64,000 bases of DNA from Urinicoccus massiliensis (lineage in GTDB: Bacteria > Bacillota > Clostridia > Tissierellales > Peptoniphilaceae). Positions 24,671 through 33,697 of this stretch are shown one piece after another. Position 1 is the first letter of the stretch; each line of letters begins with the position of its first letter. Location of the stretch: contig NZ_LT635493.1 in NCBI RefSeq assembly GCF_900120405.1, positions 595,037 to 659,036 on the forward strand, given 5' to 3'. The notes under the pieces were generated by a model. The model ran no database searches and had not been told where the DNA came from. It saw nothing but the letters and a program-made list of their open reading frames with translations. Both the position numbers and the translations under genes were made by a program.

Positions 24671-25800
24671 AAAAACCTCTCTCCCTTAAAATGCGCTTTG
24701 CCCTGATCCTGGGTCTTATGATCCTGGCTACGGGCATTGCCAGTTATTTTTTACAAAAACACGCCATTAACCAGGAGCTCAACCTCCTCCAGGAAAAAAT
24801 CATGGACCAAATCCAAATCCAGGGGGGCCAGCTTAAGGATATGGGCCAAACCCTGATTATTGTCCCTGAAGTGAAAGAACTCTTCCAAGGGGCCCAGGAA
24901 AAGGTCCAAATCCAAGCCACCCTGTCCACCCTGGCTGTGGTGGTTCTAGGAAGTCTGGCCACCTACTTTCTGGCCCGGCGGAGCCTAAAGCCCCTGGAAA
25001 GACTCATTGACCACATGAAGGACCGGGAGATGAAAAACCTGTCCAAGCCCCTGCCTAGCCAGGGCCTGCCCGGAGAAATTGCCGACTTGACCCAGTCCTA
25101 CAACCACCTCTTAGAAAGGTTGGACGGGGTCTTCCAACAGCAAAGACAATTTTCTGCGGCGGCGGCTCATGAACTCAGGACCCCCCTATCTGTCTTACAG
25201 ACCAGGCTGGACGTTTTTAACAAGCTGGAAAACCACCAGGAAAAGGACTATGAAGAAATGCTTTCGGACATCCAAGACCAGGTCCAAAGGATGACCCAGC
25301 TGGTGGACCACCTCCTGACCCTTATGGACACGGAAAGTCTGGAAAAAAATGACCTGGTGGACCTCTACGACCTCTTTGATGAAGTCTTTTGTGACCTTAC
25401 GCCCCTGGCGGAAAAAAGAGAGGTTGGCTTGGAATTACAAGGAAGCCATATCCAGGTCTATGCCAGTGACCTCCTCCTCTACCGGGCCCTCTACAATCTG
25501 GTGGAAAATGCCATTAAGTACAACAAGCCCGGTGGGTCTGTCCTGGTCCAAGTCAAGGAAGTCAAGGACCAGGTCCTGGTTTCTGTTAAAGATACCGGCA
25601 TTGGTCTGGCTCCGGAGTCCATCCGAGAAATTTTCACTCCCTTTTACCGGGTGGACCCCTCCAGGAGCCGGAAACTGGGTGGAGCTGGCCTGGGCCTGAG
25701 CCTGGTCAAGCACATTCTTGACCTCCACCAGGCCACCATCTCCATCGACAGCCAATTGGGATCCTATACAGAATTTACCATCTGGCTAGGAAAAAAATAA
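24667..25800 (+). CDS. Sensor histidine kinase
   Basis: 377 aa. TM1 at about 10-30, a short extracellular segment of about 55 residues, TM2 at about 84-103, HAMP-like linker, DHp domain with phospho-accepting H168 in AAAAHELRTPLSVL, and HATPase with N box (LVENAIKYN), G1 (DTGIGLAPE), F (FTPFYRVD) and G2 (GGAGLGLSLV). The small sensor loop suggests detection of a small ligand or a membrane signal. Cotranscribed with the response regulator. The signal is unknown. Confidence 0.95.
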   Translation: MKKPLSLKMRFALILGLMILATGIASYFLQKHAINQELNLLQEKIMDQIQIQGGQLKDMGQTLIIVPEVKELFQGAQEKVQIQATLSTLAVVVLGSLATYFLARRSLKPLERLIDHMKDREMKNLSKPLPSQGLPGEIADLTQSYNHLLERLDGVFQQQRQFSAAAAHELRTPLSVLQTRLDVFNKLENHQEKDYEEMLSDIQDQVQRMTQLVDHLLTLMDTESLEKNDLVDLYDLFDEVFCDLTPLAEKREVGLELQGSHIQVYASDLLLYRALYNLVENAIKYNKPGGSVLVQVKEVKDQVLVSVKDTGIGLAPESIREIFTPFYRVDPSRSRKLGGAGLGLSLVKHILDLHQATISIDSQLGSYTEFTIWLGKK

Positions 25801-25806
25801 GCTGAC

Positions 25807-25838
25807 AAAAAAGAGTGCCTCCGGGCATTCTTTTTTTA
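25807..25838 (+). terminator. Terminator of the two-component operon
   Basis: AAAAAAGAGTGCC-TCC-GGGCATTC followed by T7. Its right half (from GGCATTC) is the left boundary of the 190-bp direct repeat. Confidence 0.8.
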
Positions 25839-26014
25839 TGGCTTTTTAATAAATATTTTCAAAATTAAGGGTTGCTTTTTCCTGGAAATAGGGTAAAAAT
25901 AACTTAGGATTTTCTTTTTTTAGATCCTAGTTTTTAAACCAAGATTCAACCACTTAAGCTATTTTTGTAAAGGAGTTTTATTATTATGAGTAAGATTGTT
26001 TTAATCGGGGCCAA
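25824..26014 (+). repeat. Left copy of a 190-bp direct repeat (nox promoter region)
   Basis: 191 bp nearly identical to 31821-32009, with two single-base T-run length differences and a few substitutions. It starts in the terminator after the histidine kinase and ends nine codons into a nox reading frame (ATG 25986), where similarity stops at GGGGCCAA. Confidence 0.9.
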
Positions 26015-26096
26015 GGTGGGAAGAAAAAGGTCCTTCCCCTTCTATTCAAATTCGCCTATTCCAAAAGAAAATAGGAATAAACAAACTCTCTCCTAA
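25986..26096 (+). pseudogene. Truncated 5' end of nox (first nine codons duplicated)
   Basis: ATG 25986 with AAAGGAG upstream begins MSKIVLIGA exactly as nox at 31981. It then diverges into unrelated sequence and stops after 36 codons. It is a by-product of the duplication that bounds the 6-kb segment. Confidence 0.8.
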
Positions 26097-26144
26097 AGCC
26101 CTCGGCTTCGGAGACCTAAAATTTTACAAGTGATGGTGGTTTCT

Positions 26145-26846
26145 ATGAAAAAATTCTCTTTTATTCTCATCTTTCTCATGCTTTTTCCCCTTATGGCTTG
26201 CTCCAAGGAGAAAAATCTACCAGGGGACAAGAAAAGCCAGTCTTTCGACGAAATAAACTCGACCCTAAACAAGGGCAGTGAAAACAACCTTGAGGGAACA
26301 ACTTCATCTAGAGGCGGTTCGGACTATGAAGCCAAGCCAAATTCCCTTATTTCTGATGACAATTCTTCCTCAGAAAAACTTTTGGAAAAACCAATTGAAG
26401 AAAAAGACCTTGTGGAAGTGGACATTATGGACCCTGAAAATGAATACCGGTCCGTCCCCCTCTACCTCCAAGGAAGGGTGGGGGTTGATGATGTCCTCAG
26501 TGGAAATAAGGTCCGTCGAGAACTGGTCCTTGTTTTTGATCACGCCCTGAGTTTCGACAAGGGGGTCACTAAGGTCGACCGATTTTCTCTAGGTGTCGTC
26601 AAAAATTACACCACCGGCGAGAATGGAGACCTCTACTATAGCTACGATCCAGACCCCGATGCCTTGGGGGCGGGCTACTCCTTCAAGGAGGGGCAAATTA
26701 TTTCCTGCCTTGGTTTTTATAATGTTCCAACAACCCAATACCAAAATATCAATGGCTTTCTTACAAATGTTCAAAAGATTGAGTTCTTGGATGCCATAAC
26801 TGAATACCCTCAAGTCCAGCCCTTGAGTAATTTTCAAAATAACTAA
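26145..26846 (+). CDS. Putative lipoprotein of unknown function
   Basis: 233 aa from ATG 26145; a GTG five codons upstream is possible, and both have weak sites. A lipoprotein signal (MKKFSFILIFLMLFPLMAC, lipobox LMAC) is followed by an acidic, Ser/Asn-rich linker of about 60 residues and a folded C-terminal part with no recognised domain (EYRSVPLYLQGRVGVDDVLS...). It would be anchored on the outer face of the membrane. First complete gene of the 6-kb segment bounded by direct repeats. Confidence 0.7.
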   Translation: MKKFSFILIFLMLFPLMACSKEKNLPGDKKSQSFDEINSTLNKGSENNLEGTTSSRGGSDYEAKPNSLISDDNSSSEKLLEKPIEEKDLVEVDIMDPENEYRSVPLYLQGRVGVDDVLSGNKVRRELVLVFDHALSFDKGVTKVDRFSLGVVKNYTTGENGDLYYSYDPDPDALGAGYSFKEGQIISCLGFYNVPTTQYQNINGFLTNVQKIEFLDAITEYPQVQPLSNFQNN

Positions 26847-26949
26847 CCTCTAAAAGACAATGCTTCTTTGAAGAATGACTTTTCCATCCATATGGTCATC
26901 AAGGAGAAAGTTTCATTCACCAAGGCACTTTTTCTGTCTGCATCTTCTT

Positions 26950-27010
26950 GCACTTATCTCACCCCTTCACCTGCTTGGCAATCTTGTCTTAGGGGAAAAG
27001 AGATAAGTGC
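26950..27010. repeat. Long inverted repeat, probable terminator
   Basis: Perfect 11-bp arms GCACTTATCTC (26950-26960) and GAGATAAGTGC (27000-27010), with CCCC/GGGG pairing inside, followed by ATTTTTATGG. It lies between the convergent lipoprotein and SGNH genes. Confidence 0.55.
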
Positions 27011-27106
27011 ATTTTTATGGCAAAAAATAAATGTTGGAGTCCAACGTGACCCCAACATTGATTATAGAACTATAGGCAAATTTCTCTCAACCAGTAAAAC
27101 CACCAT

Positions 27107-29128
27107 CTAAAACCCATACAATGGATTATCGTACTCTCCAGGGCCCAGTAAATATTTATAGTGCCTTACTCCAAAATCATCTGTAATGGTCATATTTTCA
27201 TGGTCGATGAGTTTAATCGTAGAAAAGTTGTCATATGCCATGACAAAACAACTTTCCTCATCCTGGGCAATCCTATTTTGTATCTCTTCTCCAGTAAGAG
27301 GTTTCCCTAAGTCTTCTTCAAGGAGTTCCTTCTCTGAGAAGTATTCAGGAAGATTATAAATCTTTACGTTTTTATAGTTTGGATCCTTGAAATAGTTATT
27401 TTCCCTAAGATCGTAGCTATCCAAAACTTGTTTTATCCTTGCCTGAATTTGAATGGACTGGTTTCCTTGGTCATAATCTACCACTTTGTACTTTCCAAAA
27501 ACCCCTACATCACTTTTATTATAATAAAAGGCTATCCTATCCTTGGAGATTGTAGCTCGAATATCTCCATGTGGGTCCGGTTCCTTAAAAGACAGGTCAA
27601 TATCTCGCCAAGTTCCATAAATTTTTTCTAAGAGTTCTTCTGGAGGAACCCTATTTCCCGCCTTGAAGTCCTTTTTTTTGCCTTCTATTTTTTTTATTTC
27701 TGTTTTTCCCGAAGTATCTTTTTTCTTTTCCCCAAATTTCGTTTGTACTTTTAAATTCTTTTGCTTATGGAGGTCAAAGACATTGATATTTTCCAAAAGA
27801 AGGACTTCCTTGGTCTTTTTATCTGTGAACTTAAAGCTATAGGATCCATGGTCTAGCTTGAGTTTTATAGGACCCTTGGAATCCCCTTCTATTTTTTTAT
27901 AGTAATTTTTCGTCCTAAACTTAAAAAACCAAAATTTTTTATAGAACTTTCCATTGATTTCCAGAGAATAATGATGATAAGGCTTGCCTTGGGAATCCAA
28001 GACGTCTATAGAAAATTCATTGTTTAAATAAATTCCCTGCTTCTGTATGTTTTCTTCACTTGCTTCTAGCCTATCAATTTCTCTTTGAACACACCGGGCA
28101 TAGGCATCACACCCCTTTGCATTGGGGTGTATCGATTGGGCACTGGTCATCTCCGTTTCCTTCAGTTCTCCGTGCCTTGCAAATAAACTAATCCCATATA
28201 AAAAGGGGTCTGCTGCATAGGCTCCATGGCCTTCAAATTCTTTTTCCACATCCACAAAGCTTATATTCTTCCCTTCTTTTCTACATTCAGCCACAATTTT
28301 ACTCAGGGATTCATTAAATTTACTGACGTTATCATTAATCAGTTCTGCTTCTTCTTTGGTGATTCCTTTTTTTTCAAATGCATATTTTACAAGGCCAAGT
28401 TCTCCATCGGGTTCTAAGTCAAAAGTCCCATCTACATCAAATAATTTTGGATAGCCCACCACAATTACATGGACCTCTTTCCCTGCCTTCTTTAGGATGC
28501 TATTGTAGCTGTCATAAATGTCTTTCTTAATTCCATCTTCCTTATCAAACTGCGCCCAAATTCTTTCCAATTCTCCCTTAAGAATATTGGGGTTATCATA
28601 AGAAGTCCTGGCTGCCGTATCTATGATTTTTGCAAAATCAACATCATTGCCCCCTATGGTCAGGGTTACATAGTCTACTCTTTGTCCTCTTTCCTTTAGT
28701 TGCTTAAAAATTTCCGTCTGGGCTGGCAACTTGGCTTTTTTCTCCATAAGAAATTCATCAGTATAGGTTTTCTCTTGGTCATGGTCAATGTTTACTGTTC
28801 GAGCTCCGGATACTGCCTTGAAAAACCACTTGTCATCCTTGTAGTTTTTCATGGGCCCCATGTCTTTTAATCGAAGCTTCCCCGGCCAGGCATTTGGTGA
28901 CCTGTGGGCCAACCAGTCTTCATTATCTGGGCTTTTAAGAATGTCTCCACTATCATCTAACTTACCATAGTACGGACTGTTTCCTTCTCCGGAGGAATAG
29001 GAATCTCCTAATGAAACCATGGTTTTTTCTACAGACTCCTCCTTGTCCATGGCAAGACAGATGGTCAGCATTCCTAAGCAGGTTAAAATACCTAGTAACT
29101 TTAAAGTAACTTTCCTAAATTTTTTCAT
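27107..29128 (-). CDS. Secreted SGNH/GDSL-type hydrolase with C-terminal extension
   Basis: About 673 aa; ATG 29128 preferred, GTG 29134 possible. After a signal peptide (MKKFRKVTLKLLGILTCLG...) come the SGNH blocks: GDSYSSGEG (nucleophile Ser), the WLAHRSPNAWP region typical of the secreted actinobacterial lipase-like group, LTIGGNDVDF (block III) and SIHPNAKGCDAYA (catalytic His). Residues from about 365 to the end (FSIDVLDSQGKPYHHYSLEI and onward) look like added beta-rich binding domains. It is probably an extracellular esterase. It overlaps the preceding membrane protein gene by 14 bp. Confidence 0.8.
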   Translation of the reverse strand: MKKFRKVTLKLLGILTCLGMLTICLAMDKEESVEKTMVSLGDSYSSGEGNSPYYGKLDDSGDILKSPDNEDWLAHRSPNAWPGKLRLKDMGPMKNYKDDKWFFKAVSGARTVNIDHDQEKTYTDEFLMEKKAKLPAQTEIFKQLKERGQRVDYVTLTIGGNDVDFAKIIDTAARTSYDNPNILKGELERIWAQFDKEDGIKKDIYDSYNSILKKAGKEVHVIVVGYPKLFDVDGTFDLEPDGELGLVKYAFEKKGITKEEAELINDNVSKFNESLSKIVAECRKEGKNISFVDVEKEFEGHGAYAADPFLYGISLFARHGELKETEMTSAQSIHPNAKGCDAYARCVQREIDRLEASEENIQKQGIYLNNEFSIDVLDSQGKPYHHYSLEINGKFYKKFWFFKFRTKNYYKKIEGDSKGPIKLKLDHGSYSFKFTDKKTKEVLLLENINVFDLHKQKNLKVQTKFGEKKKDTSGKTEIKKIEGKKKDFKAGNRVPPEELLEKIYGTWRDIDLSFKEPDPHGDIRATISKDRIAFYYNKSDVGVFGKYKVVDYDQGNQSIQIQARIKQVLDSYDLRENNYFKDPNYKNVKIYNLPEYFSEKELLEEDLGKPLTGEEIQNRIAQDEESCFVMAYDNFSTIKLIDHENMTITDDFGVRHYKYLLGPGEYDNPLYGF

Positions 29129-29807
29129 GGCCACCTATTTCCTTACTTATTTTCCCTAGGGTCTCCTTATCTATCCGGGGCAGCCGGTTGACTTTTAAGA
29201 CCTTTTTCTTTGGCTTGGTCCGATAAAATGTTCCCGTCTTTGCATCATAAGAAGTCATAATTTCATCTTCGGAAAAAATGATTTGTTTAGAAAACATATT
29301 TCCCTGCTCGTCTCCTATGGGGCTTGCAGTCAAATTTTTCCCCGTTATGCGAATGGACCATAGGATTCCTGTCTCATCATAGTAATCCATCTCATAGGAG
29401 GGGTGGATGCCTTTTTTTGGCCCATCAATTTCTGTCTCCCCTATATAGTTCCCCTCTTCATCATACCTATATACAAGGGGAAACTCCTTAAAACCTCTTT
29501 CCTTTAAGACTTGGTCAGCTTCCCTTTCAGAATACGAATTGGACGGGTCTTTGGCACTTAATTTCTCTATAATTTCTGAATTTTCCTGAAAGTATTTTCC
29601 CAGGTCTTTTTCAGGTTGCTTGAAAAAATTTTCATCAAGCCCTCTGGCCCGCAGTGCTTGGTCCAGTTCTTTGGCACTTTTCGTTTCTATGGCCTCCTCA
29701 TGGTCGACTCTTTCAATAATCCCCAAGTTTTCCAAAAGAAGAAATCCAAGGACCAAGGCGACCATAAAAAGAACAAGAAAAATTCCTATTTTCTTTGTTT
29801 TCGTCAT
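29115..29807 (-). CDS. Membrane-anchored protein of unknown function
   Basis: 230 aa from ATG 29807 (AAAGGAG seven bases upstream; ATG 29813 lies too close to the site). A single N-terminal membrane segment (IGIFLVLFMVALVLGFLLLE) is followed by a charged extracellular part with coiled-coil-like acidic stretches (AKELDQALRARGLDE). DEEGNYIGETEIDGPKKG and YYDETGILWSIR suggest a beta-rich tail. No family recognised. Coupled to the SGNH hydrolase by overlap. Confidence 0.65.
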   Translation of the reverse strand: MTKTKKIGIFLVLFMVALVLGFLLLENLGIIERVDHEEAIETKSAKELDQALRARGLDENFFKQPEKDLGKYFQENSEIIEKLSAKDPSNSYSEREADQVLKERGFKEFPLVYRYDEEGNYIGETEIDGPKKGIHPSYEMDYYDETGILWSIRITGKNLTASPIGDEQGNMFSKQIIFSEDEIMTSYDAKTGTFYRTKPKKKVLKVNRLPRIDKETLGKISKEIGGHEKI

Positions 29808-29898
29808 TTCCATCTCCTTTTCGATCTTATTGTGTCCTATTCCTTTTTATCAAAGGTTCCTTATCAAATCATTTCCCAAATAAAGCAGACTCCTCCTT

Positions 29899-30162
29899 TT
29901 AACAATGATAGCCAATCCACATGACAATAAAAAAGGAAAATATCTGGATAAAATTTAAGAGGCCAAAGACCAGGCTCCGGTTCCGGATGGAAAAACCCAG
30001 GCCAACAAGGCCTAAAATGGGACAGATAAAAACGGTGGTCAAGCCCATGAGCCTTAGGGCGCCGAAGGCCCCATACCTCCCTATGTAGGAAAGGGCCAGG
30101 AGGACCAGGCCTATATAAAAGGTCCATTGGTAGACTTTGTTGTGTCTTGTAACTTTTTTCAT
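29899..30162 (-). CDS. Small membrane protein, paralogue of 22153-22416
   Basis: 87 aa from ATG 30162 (GGGAGAATTTT upstream). Three hydrophobic segments and the shared block ICPILGLVGLGFSIRNRSLVFG then LLN. The same length and core as the protein at 22153. Function unknown. Confidence 0.65.
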   Translation of the reverse strand: MKKVTRHNKVYQWTFYIGLVLLALSYIGRYGAFGALRLMGLTTVFICPILGLVGLGFSIRNRSLVFGLLNFIQIFSFFIVMWIGYHC

Positions 30163-30331
30163 AAAATTCTCCCTTGAATGTATAAATAGTCCCATGGACT
30201 AGATTCCATGGTTTTTCTTAAAATTCCCTTCCTTGAGCCTTATCCTAAAAGAAGGAGGGTTGTCGAAGAACCTAAATTGTACATCCTAAAGAGTTCATGC
30301 TTAATCTTGGCTTCCATTAGGTCGAGATAAT

Positions 30332-30520
30332 CTAAAAGTCCAGTAGAAACAACCAGTATTTTTTACCCAACCCCATAAGCAAAGGGGTAGTCCATTTCAG
30401 AGACATAGACCTGAATCCGGCAAATCCACTGTCGGTGTCATCACCTCCTGCAAGCATGCCCCCGAAAATGAGAGGCAGAGCTAGATAAATTAAAACCCCA
30501 TAATACCTCTTATCTATCAA
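30332..30520 (-). other. Possible remnant of a small membrane protein gene
   Basis: An open frame beginning at a TTG reads MIDKRYYGVLIYLALPLIFG then GMLAGGDDTDSGFAG, one likely membrane helix. The frame is open upstream for some codons, and the only nearby AGAGGT is followed by no standard start. It may be the 3' part of a decayed gene. Not a confident CDS. Confidence 0.3.
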
Positions 30521-31068
30521 ATAGCGTAAATAGTTTTTAATGCTTATGACCTCTTTCTTCCTCCATCTTCTTTTCTTACTTTTATTATAACAAACTTTTC
30601 TTTTATTAACATCCTTCCATCTTCAACCAAAAAAGCCCCTAAGTTTTAAACTGGGGTCTTCCTTTAAAGTAAAATTTTACACACTTTTATTTTTCCCAAC
30701 TAAAAATACTGGAAAAGGCATCATAGGGGTCATAGGCAATGGGGGCTAAGTCAAACCATTCAAGTAGTTAGGGTCTACATACTTTTTATCTACAATCAAT
30801 TCATAGGTATAGTCTCAAACCAGGCATCGGCCATGCAAGGCCATTTAAAGGTCAAGCCCCTATAGTGAAGACCCTGGTAAAATATAAAAAAGATTTATCT
30901 TGTTTTTATCCTTCCTTCAAGTTTTGACCCATCCTTTTGCAAAAAATATGGTCTTTTCTAAAAAAATCTTGCTTTATCCCACGATGTGATACAATTATCT
31001 ACAAATTTCATTTTCTGGCCTTCAATAGGGGAGACCAAGACCTTATTCGAACTTGAAAAGGAGGGTTT
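30521..31068. other. Intergenic stretch with gene debris
   Basis: No intact gene. It contains the frameshifted remnant at 30687-30830 (listed separately) and AT-rich sequence leading to the Na+ symporter remnant at 31069. Confidence 0.5.
30687..30830 (-). pseudogene. Frameshifted C-terminal fragment of an unidentified protein
   Basis: On the - strand one frame reads YELIVDKKYVDPNYL; after a single shift the next frame continues EWFDLAPIAYDPYDAFSSIF and ends at a stop at 30687. The continuity of protein-like sequence across a frame change argues for a decayed gene end. Identity unknown. Confidence 0.45.
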
Positions 31069-31865
31069 ATGGAACGCAAAGGCTTTAGCATCAACTTTGG
31101 CATGATTATGGCTGCCGTTGGATCAGCTGTTGGACTAGGAAATATATGGATATTTCCATATATTGTGGGCACAAACGGAGGAGGCGCATTTCTACTTGCC
31201 TACATCCTTATTTGCATTGTCATTGGCGTTCCTATCCTGGCCAGTGAAATGTTAATCGACCGGAGAACAAGAACCGATAGTGTGGATTGCTTTAAGAAGC
31301 TAGCCCCTAGAAAGAAGTGGTACATTTCAGGTATTATCGCCGTCATTGCTTTCTTTTTAATCTTAAGTTTTTATTCCGTCGTGGCCGGATGGTCCTTGGA
31401 ATATATTGTAAAAAGTGCTGGAAACCAAGTTGTCGGCAAGAATTCGGATGAAATCTCCAACCTCTTTACCAGCTTTATTTCTTCTCCTATTAAACCTATT
31501 TTCTGGACCTTTGTCTTTATACTTATGACCATGGTCATTGTAAAATCCGGTGTTTCTGAGGGAATTGAAAAAGTTTCTAAGGTTGCCATCCCTGTACTTC
31601 TTGTGATTGTTATCCTTCTTGGCATCTGCGGCATCACCCTAGCCGGGGGAAGAGAGGGCCTGACATTTTTATTCTATCCCGATTTTTCTAAATTTACTAT
31701 GGAGGGCTTTTAGCCGCCCTGGGCCATTCCTTCTTCACCCTGTCCCTGGGCATGGCCATTATGACCACCTATGGGTCCTATGTCCCTGATGATGGAAACA
31801 TTATAAAATCTGCCCTATCAGGCATTCTTTTTTTATGGCTTTTTAATAAATATTTTCAAAATTAA
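31069..31865 (+). pseudogene. Truncated neurotransmitter:sodium symporter (NSS family)
   Basis: ATG 31069 with AAAGGAGG. The N-terminal half is intact: INFGMIMAAVGSAVGLGNIW (Na+ and substrate site of LeuT-type transporters), FPYIVGTNGGGAFLLAY, then five more helices. A missing T near 31710 causes a stop; the next frame continues with AALGHSFFTLSLGMAIMTTY and GSYVPDDGNIIKS. Homology then ends abruptly at the right copy of the 190-bp repeat, so the last half of the usual 440-500 aa is gone. Two independent lesions make it a pseudogene. Confidence 0.85.
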
Positions 31866-32009
31866 GGGTTGCTTTTTCCTGGAAATGGGGTAAAAATAAC
31901 TTAGGACTTTCTTTTTTAAATCCTAGTTTTAAACCAAGATTCAACCACTTAAGCTATTTTTGTAAAGGAGTTTTATTATTATGAGTAAGATTGTTTTAAT
32001 CGGGGCCAA
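31821..32009 (+). repeat. Right copy of the 190-bp direct repeat (functional nox promoter and start)
   Basis: 189 bp matching 25824-26014. It includes the spacer, AAAGGAG site, ATG and first nine codons of the intact nox gene. It begins with half of the terminator hairpin (GGCATTC plus T7) fused to the truncated NSS gene. Confidence 0.9.
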
Positions 32010-33324
32010 CCATGCCGGTACGGCCTGTGCCAATACCATTTTGGATCATTATCCCGAAAACGAACTGGTTATATTTGACCAAAATGACAATATTTCCTTT
32101 CTAAGTTGCGGGATGGCCCTTTGGATTGGCCGGCAAATTAAAAGCCCCGACGGCCTCTTCTATTCCTCCAAGGCCATCTTAGAAAACAAGGGGGCCAAGG
32201 TTCACTTAGAAACCCAAGTGGAATCCATTGACTATAACCAAAAAATTGTCTATGCCCTGGACAAAAATGGGCAAAAAATTGCCGAATCCTACGACAAGTT
32301 GGTCCTAGCCATGGGATCCAAGCCCATTATGCCACCTCTAAAGGGGCTGGACTTAGAAAACATTCAAAAAGTCAAGCGCTTCCAAGATGCCAAGGAAGTC
32401 ATTGACAAGATTGAAAAGGACTATGGCCGAACCATGCAAAATGTTGTGATCGTAGGAGCTGGCTATATTGGCGTGGAATTGGCCGAAGCCTTTAAGCGCC
32501 TAGGCTACCATACCACTATGATCACCCAACCCGACCGGGTTCTAAATACCTACTATGACAAGCCCTTTACCGATGCCATGGAAGACAACCTCCGGTCCCA
32601 CCGAGTGGATATCCGTTTAAGTGAAAATGTCCTGGCCTTTGAGGGGAAAAACAAGGTCTCCAAGGTCGTCACTGACAAGGGAAGCTACCCCTGTGATATG
32701 GCCTTGATTTGCTGTGGCTTCTTGCCTAATACAGACCTGGTCCAAGGCCACTTGGACCTGGGAGTCAAGGGAGCCATCTTAACAGACAAGCACCAAGCCA
32801 CCTCAGACCCCAATGTCTATGCCATTGGCGACTGTACCACCATCTTTAGTAATGTCATCGATGATTATGACTACATCGCCCTGGCCTCCAATGCCGTAAG
32901 ATCTGGAATTGTTGCCGGCCACAATGTTTGTGGCAACCCCATTGAAGCCAACGGGGTCCAAGGGTCCAACGGGATCAAAATCTTTGACCTCTCCATGGTC
33001 TCCACAGGGGTTACTGTAGAACGGGCCCAAGCCTTGGGAATGGACGTCCTCTATACAGACTTTAAGGCCCTGCAAAAACCTGAATTTATCAAGGAAGACA
33101 ACTATGAAGTCACCATCCGGATTGTCTATGATAAAAACACCCGCCAAATCAAGGGGGCCCAACTCATGTCCAAGTATGACATGTCCATGATGATCCACAT
33201 GTTCAGCCTGGCCATCCAAGAAAAAGTCACCATTGACCGCTTGTCCCTAACCGACTTTTTCTTCCTGCCCCACTACAACCAACCCTACAACTATATCACC
33301 ATGGCAGCCCTGTCTGCAGATTAA
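31981..33324 (+). CDS. nox: Water-forming NADH oxidase / CoA-disulfide-reductase-type flavoenzyme
   Basis: 447 aa. FAD-binding MSKIVLIGANHAGTACA, the single redox-active C43 in ISFLSCGMALWIG, the NAD-binding VVIVGAGYIGVELAEAF, FAD-2 block PNVYAIGDCTTIF, and the C-terminal dimer domain ending LPHYNQPYNYITMAALSAD. These fit Nox2-type enzymes reducing O2 to water with NADH; CoA-disulfide reductases are close relatives. Its promoter region is duplicated at 25824. It ends at a strong terminator. Confidence 0.93.
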   Translation: MSKIVLIGANHAGTACANTILDHYPENELVIFDQNDNISFLSCGMALWIGRQIKSPDGLFYSSKAILENKGAKVHLETQVESIDYNQKIVYALDKNGQKIAESYDKLVLAMGSKPIMPPLKGLDLENIQKVKRFQDAKEVIDKIEKDYGRTMQNVVIVGAGYIGVELAEAFKRLGYHTTMITQPDRVLNTYYDKPFTDAMEDNLRSHRVDIRLSENVLAFEGKNKVSKVVTDKGSYPCDMALICCGFLPNTDLVQGHLDLGVKGAILTDKHQATSDPNVYAIGDCTTIFSNVIDDYDYIALASNAVRSGIVAGHNVCGNPIEANGVQGSNGIKIFDLSMVSTGVTVERAQALGMDVLYTDFKALQKPEFIKEDNYEVTIRIVYDKNTRQIKGAQLMSKYDMSMMIHMFSLAIQEKVTIDRLSLTDFFFLPHYNQPYNYITMAALSAD

Positions 33325-33342
33325 AAAATGGTCTAAAAAGAA

Positions 33343-33378
33343 GAAAAACCGAGAAGTGCAAACTTCCCGGTTTTTTTA
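33343..33378 (+). terminator. Terminator of nox
   Basis: AAAAACCG-a-GAAGT-GCAA-ACTTC-c-CGG followed by T7. Confidence 0.85.
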
Positions 33379-33425
33379 TGCTTTCGAGTCTTTTATACAA
33401 GTATCCCCTTGAGGTCTAGTGCACC

Positions 33426-33620
33426 CTAGCTCCTCAATTTTTTGCAGGCAAACAAGCCCAAAAGAACAGTGGCCCAGTAGGCCCCCTCAGCCAGAAATAC
33501 CATCCAGAGAAAGTCTCCTATGTGGGGCTTATTCATCTCATATTGCGAACAAAACAGGACAAGCATGCCCAGAAGACCTATAATGTTAAGGATAAAAGCT
33601 CTTTTTAAACTTGACTTCAT
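33426..33620 (-). CDS. Small two-helix membrane protein
   Basis: 64 aa with AAAGGAGATATGT before ATG 33620. Two hydrophobic segments (AFILNIIGLLGMLVLFC; FLWMVFLAEGAYWATVLLGLF) separated by EMNKPHIGD, so both ends probably face the cytoplasm. No family recognised. Confidence 0.65.
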   Translation of the reverse strand: MKSSLKRAFILNIIGLLGMLVLFCSQYEMNKPHIGDFLWMVFLAEGAYWATVLLGLFACKKLRS

Positions 33621-33697
33621 ACATATCTCCTTTAACTCAATATAGCCCTTCCGCCTTCCACAAATAGGCTGGACCCAAGATAGTCCTCTTTTATGCC

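Noticed and set aside
26014-31820. The repeat-bounded segment as a composite transposon
   Set aside because: No transposase, integrase or inverted ends; the flanking repeats are chromosomal nox promoter sequence rather than insertion sequences.
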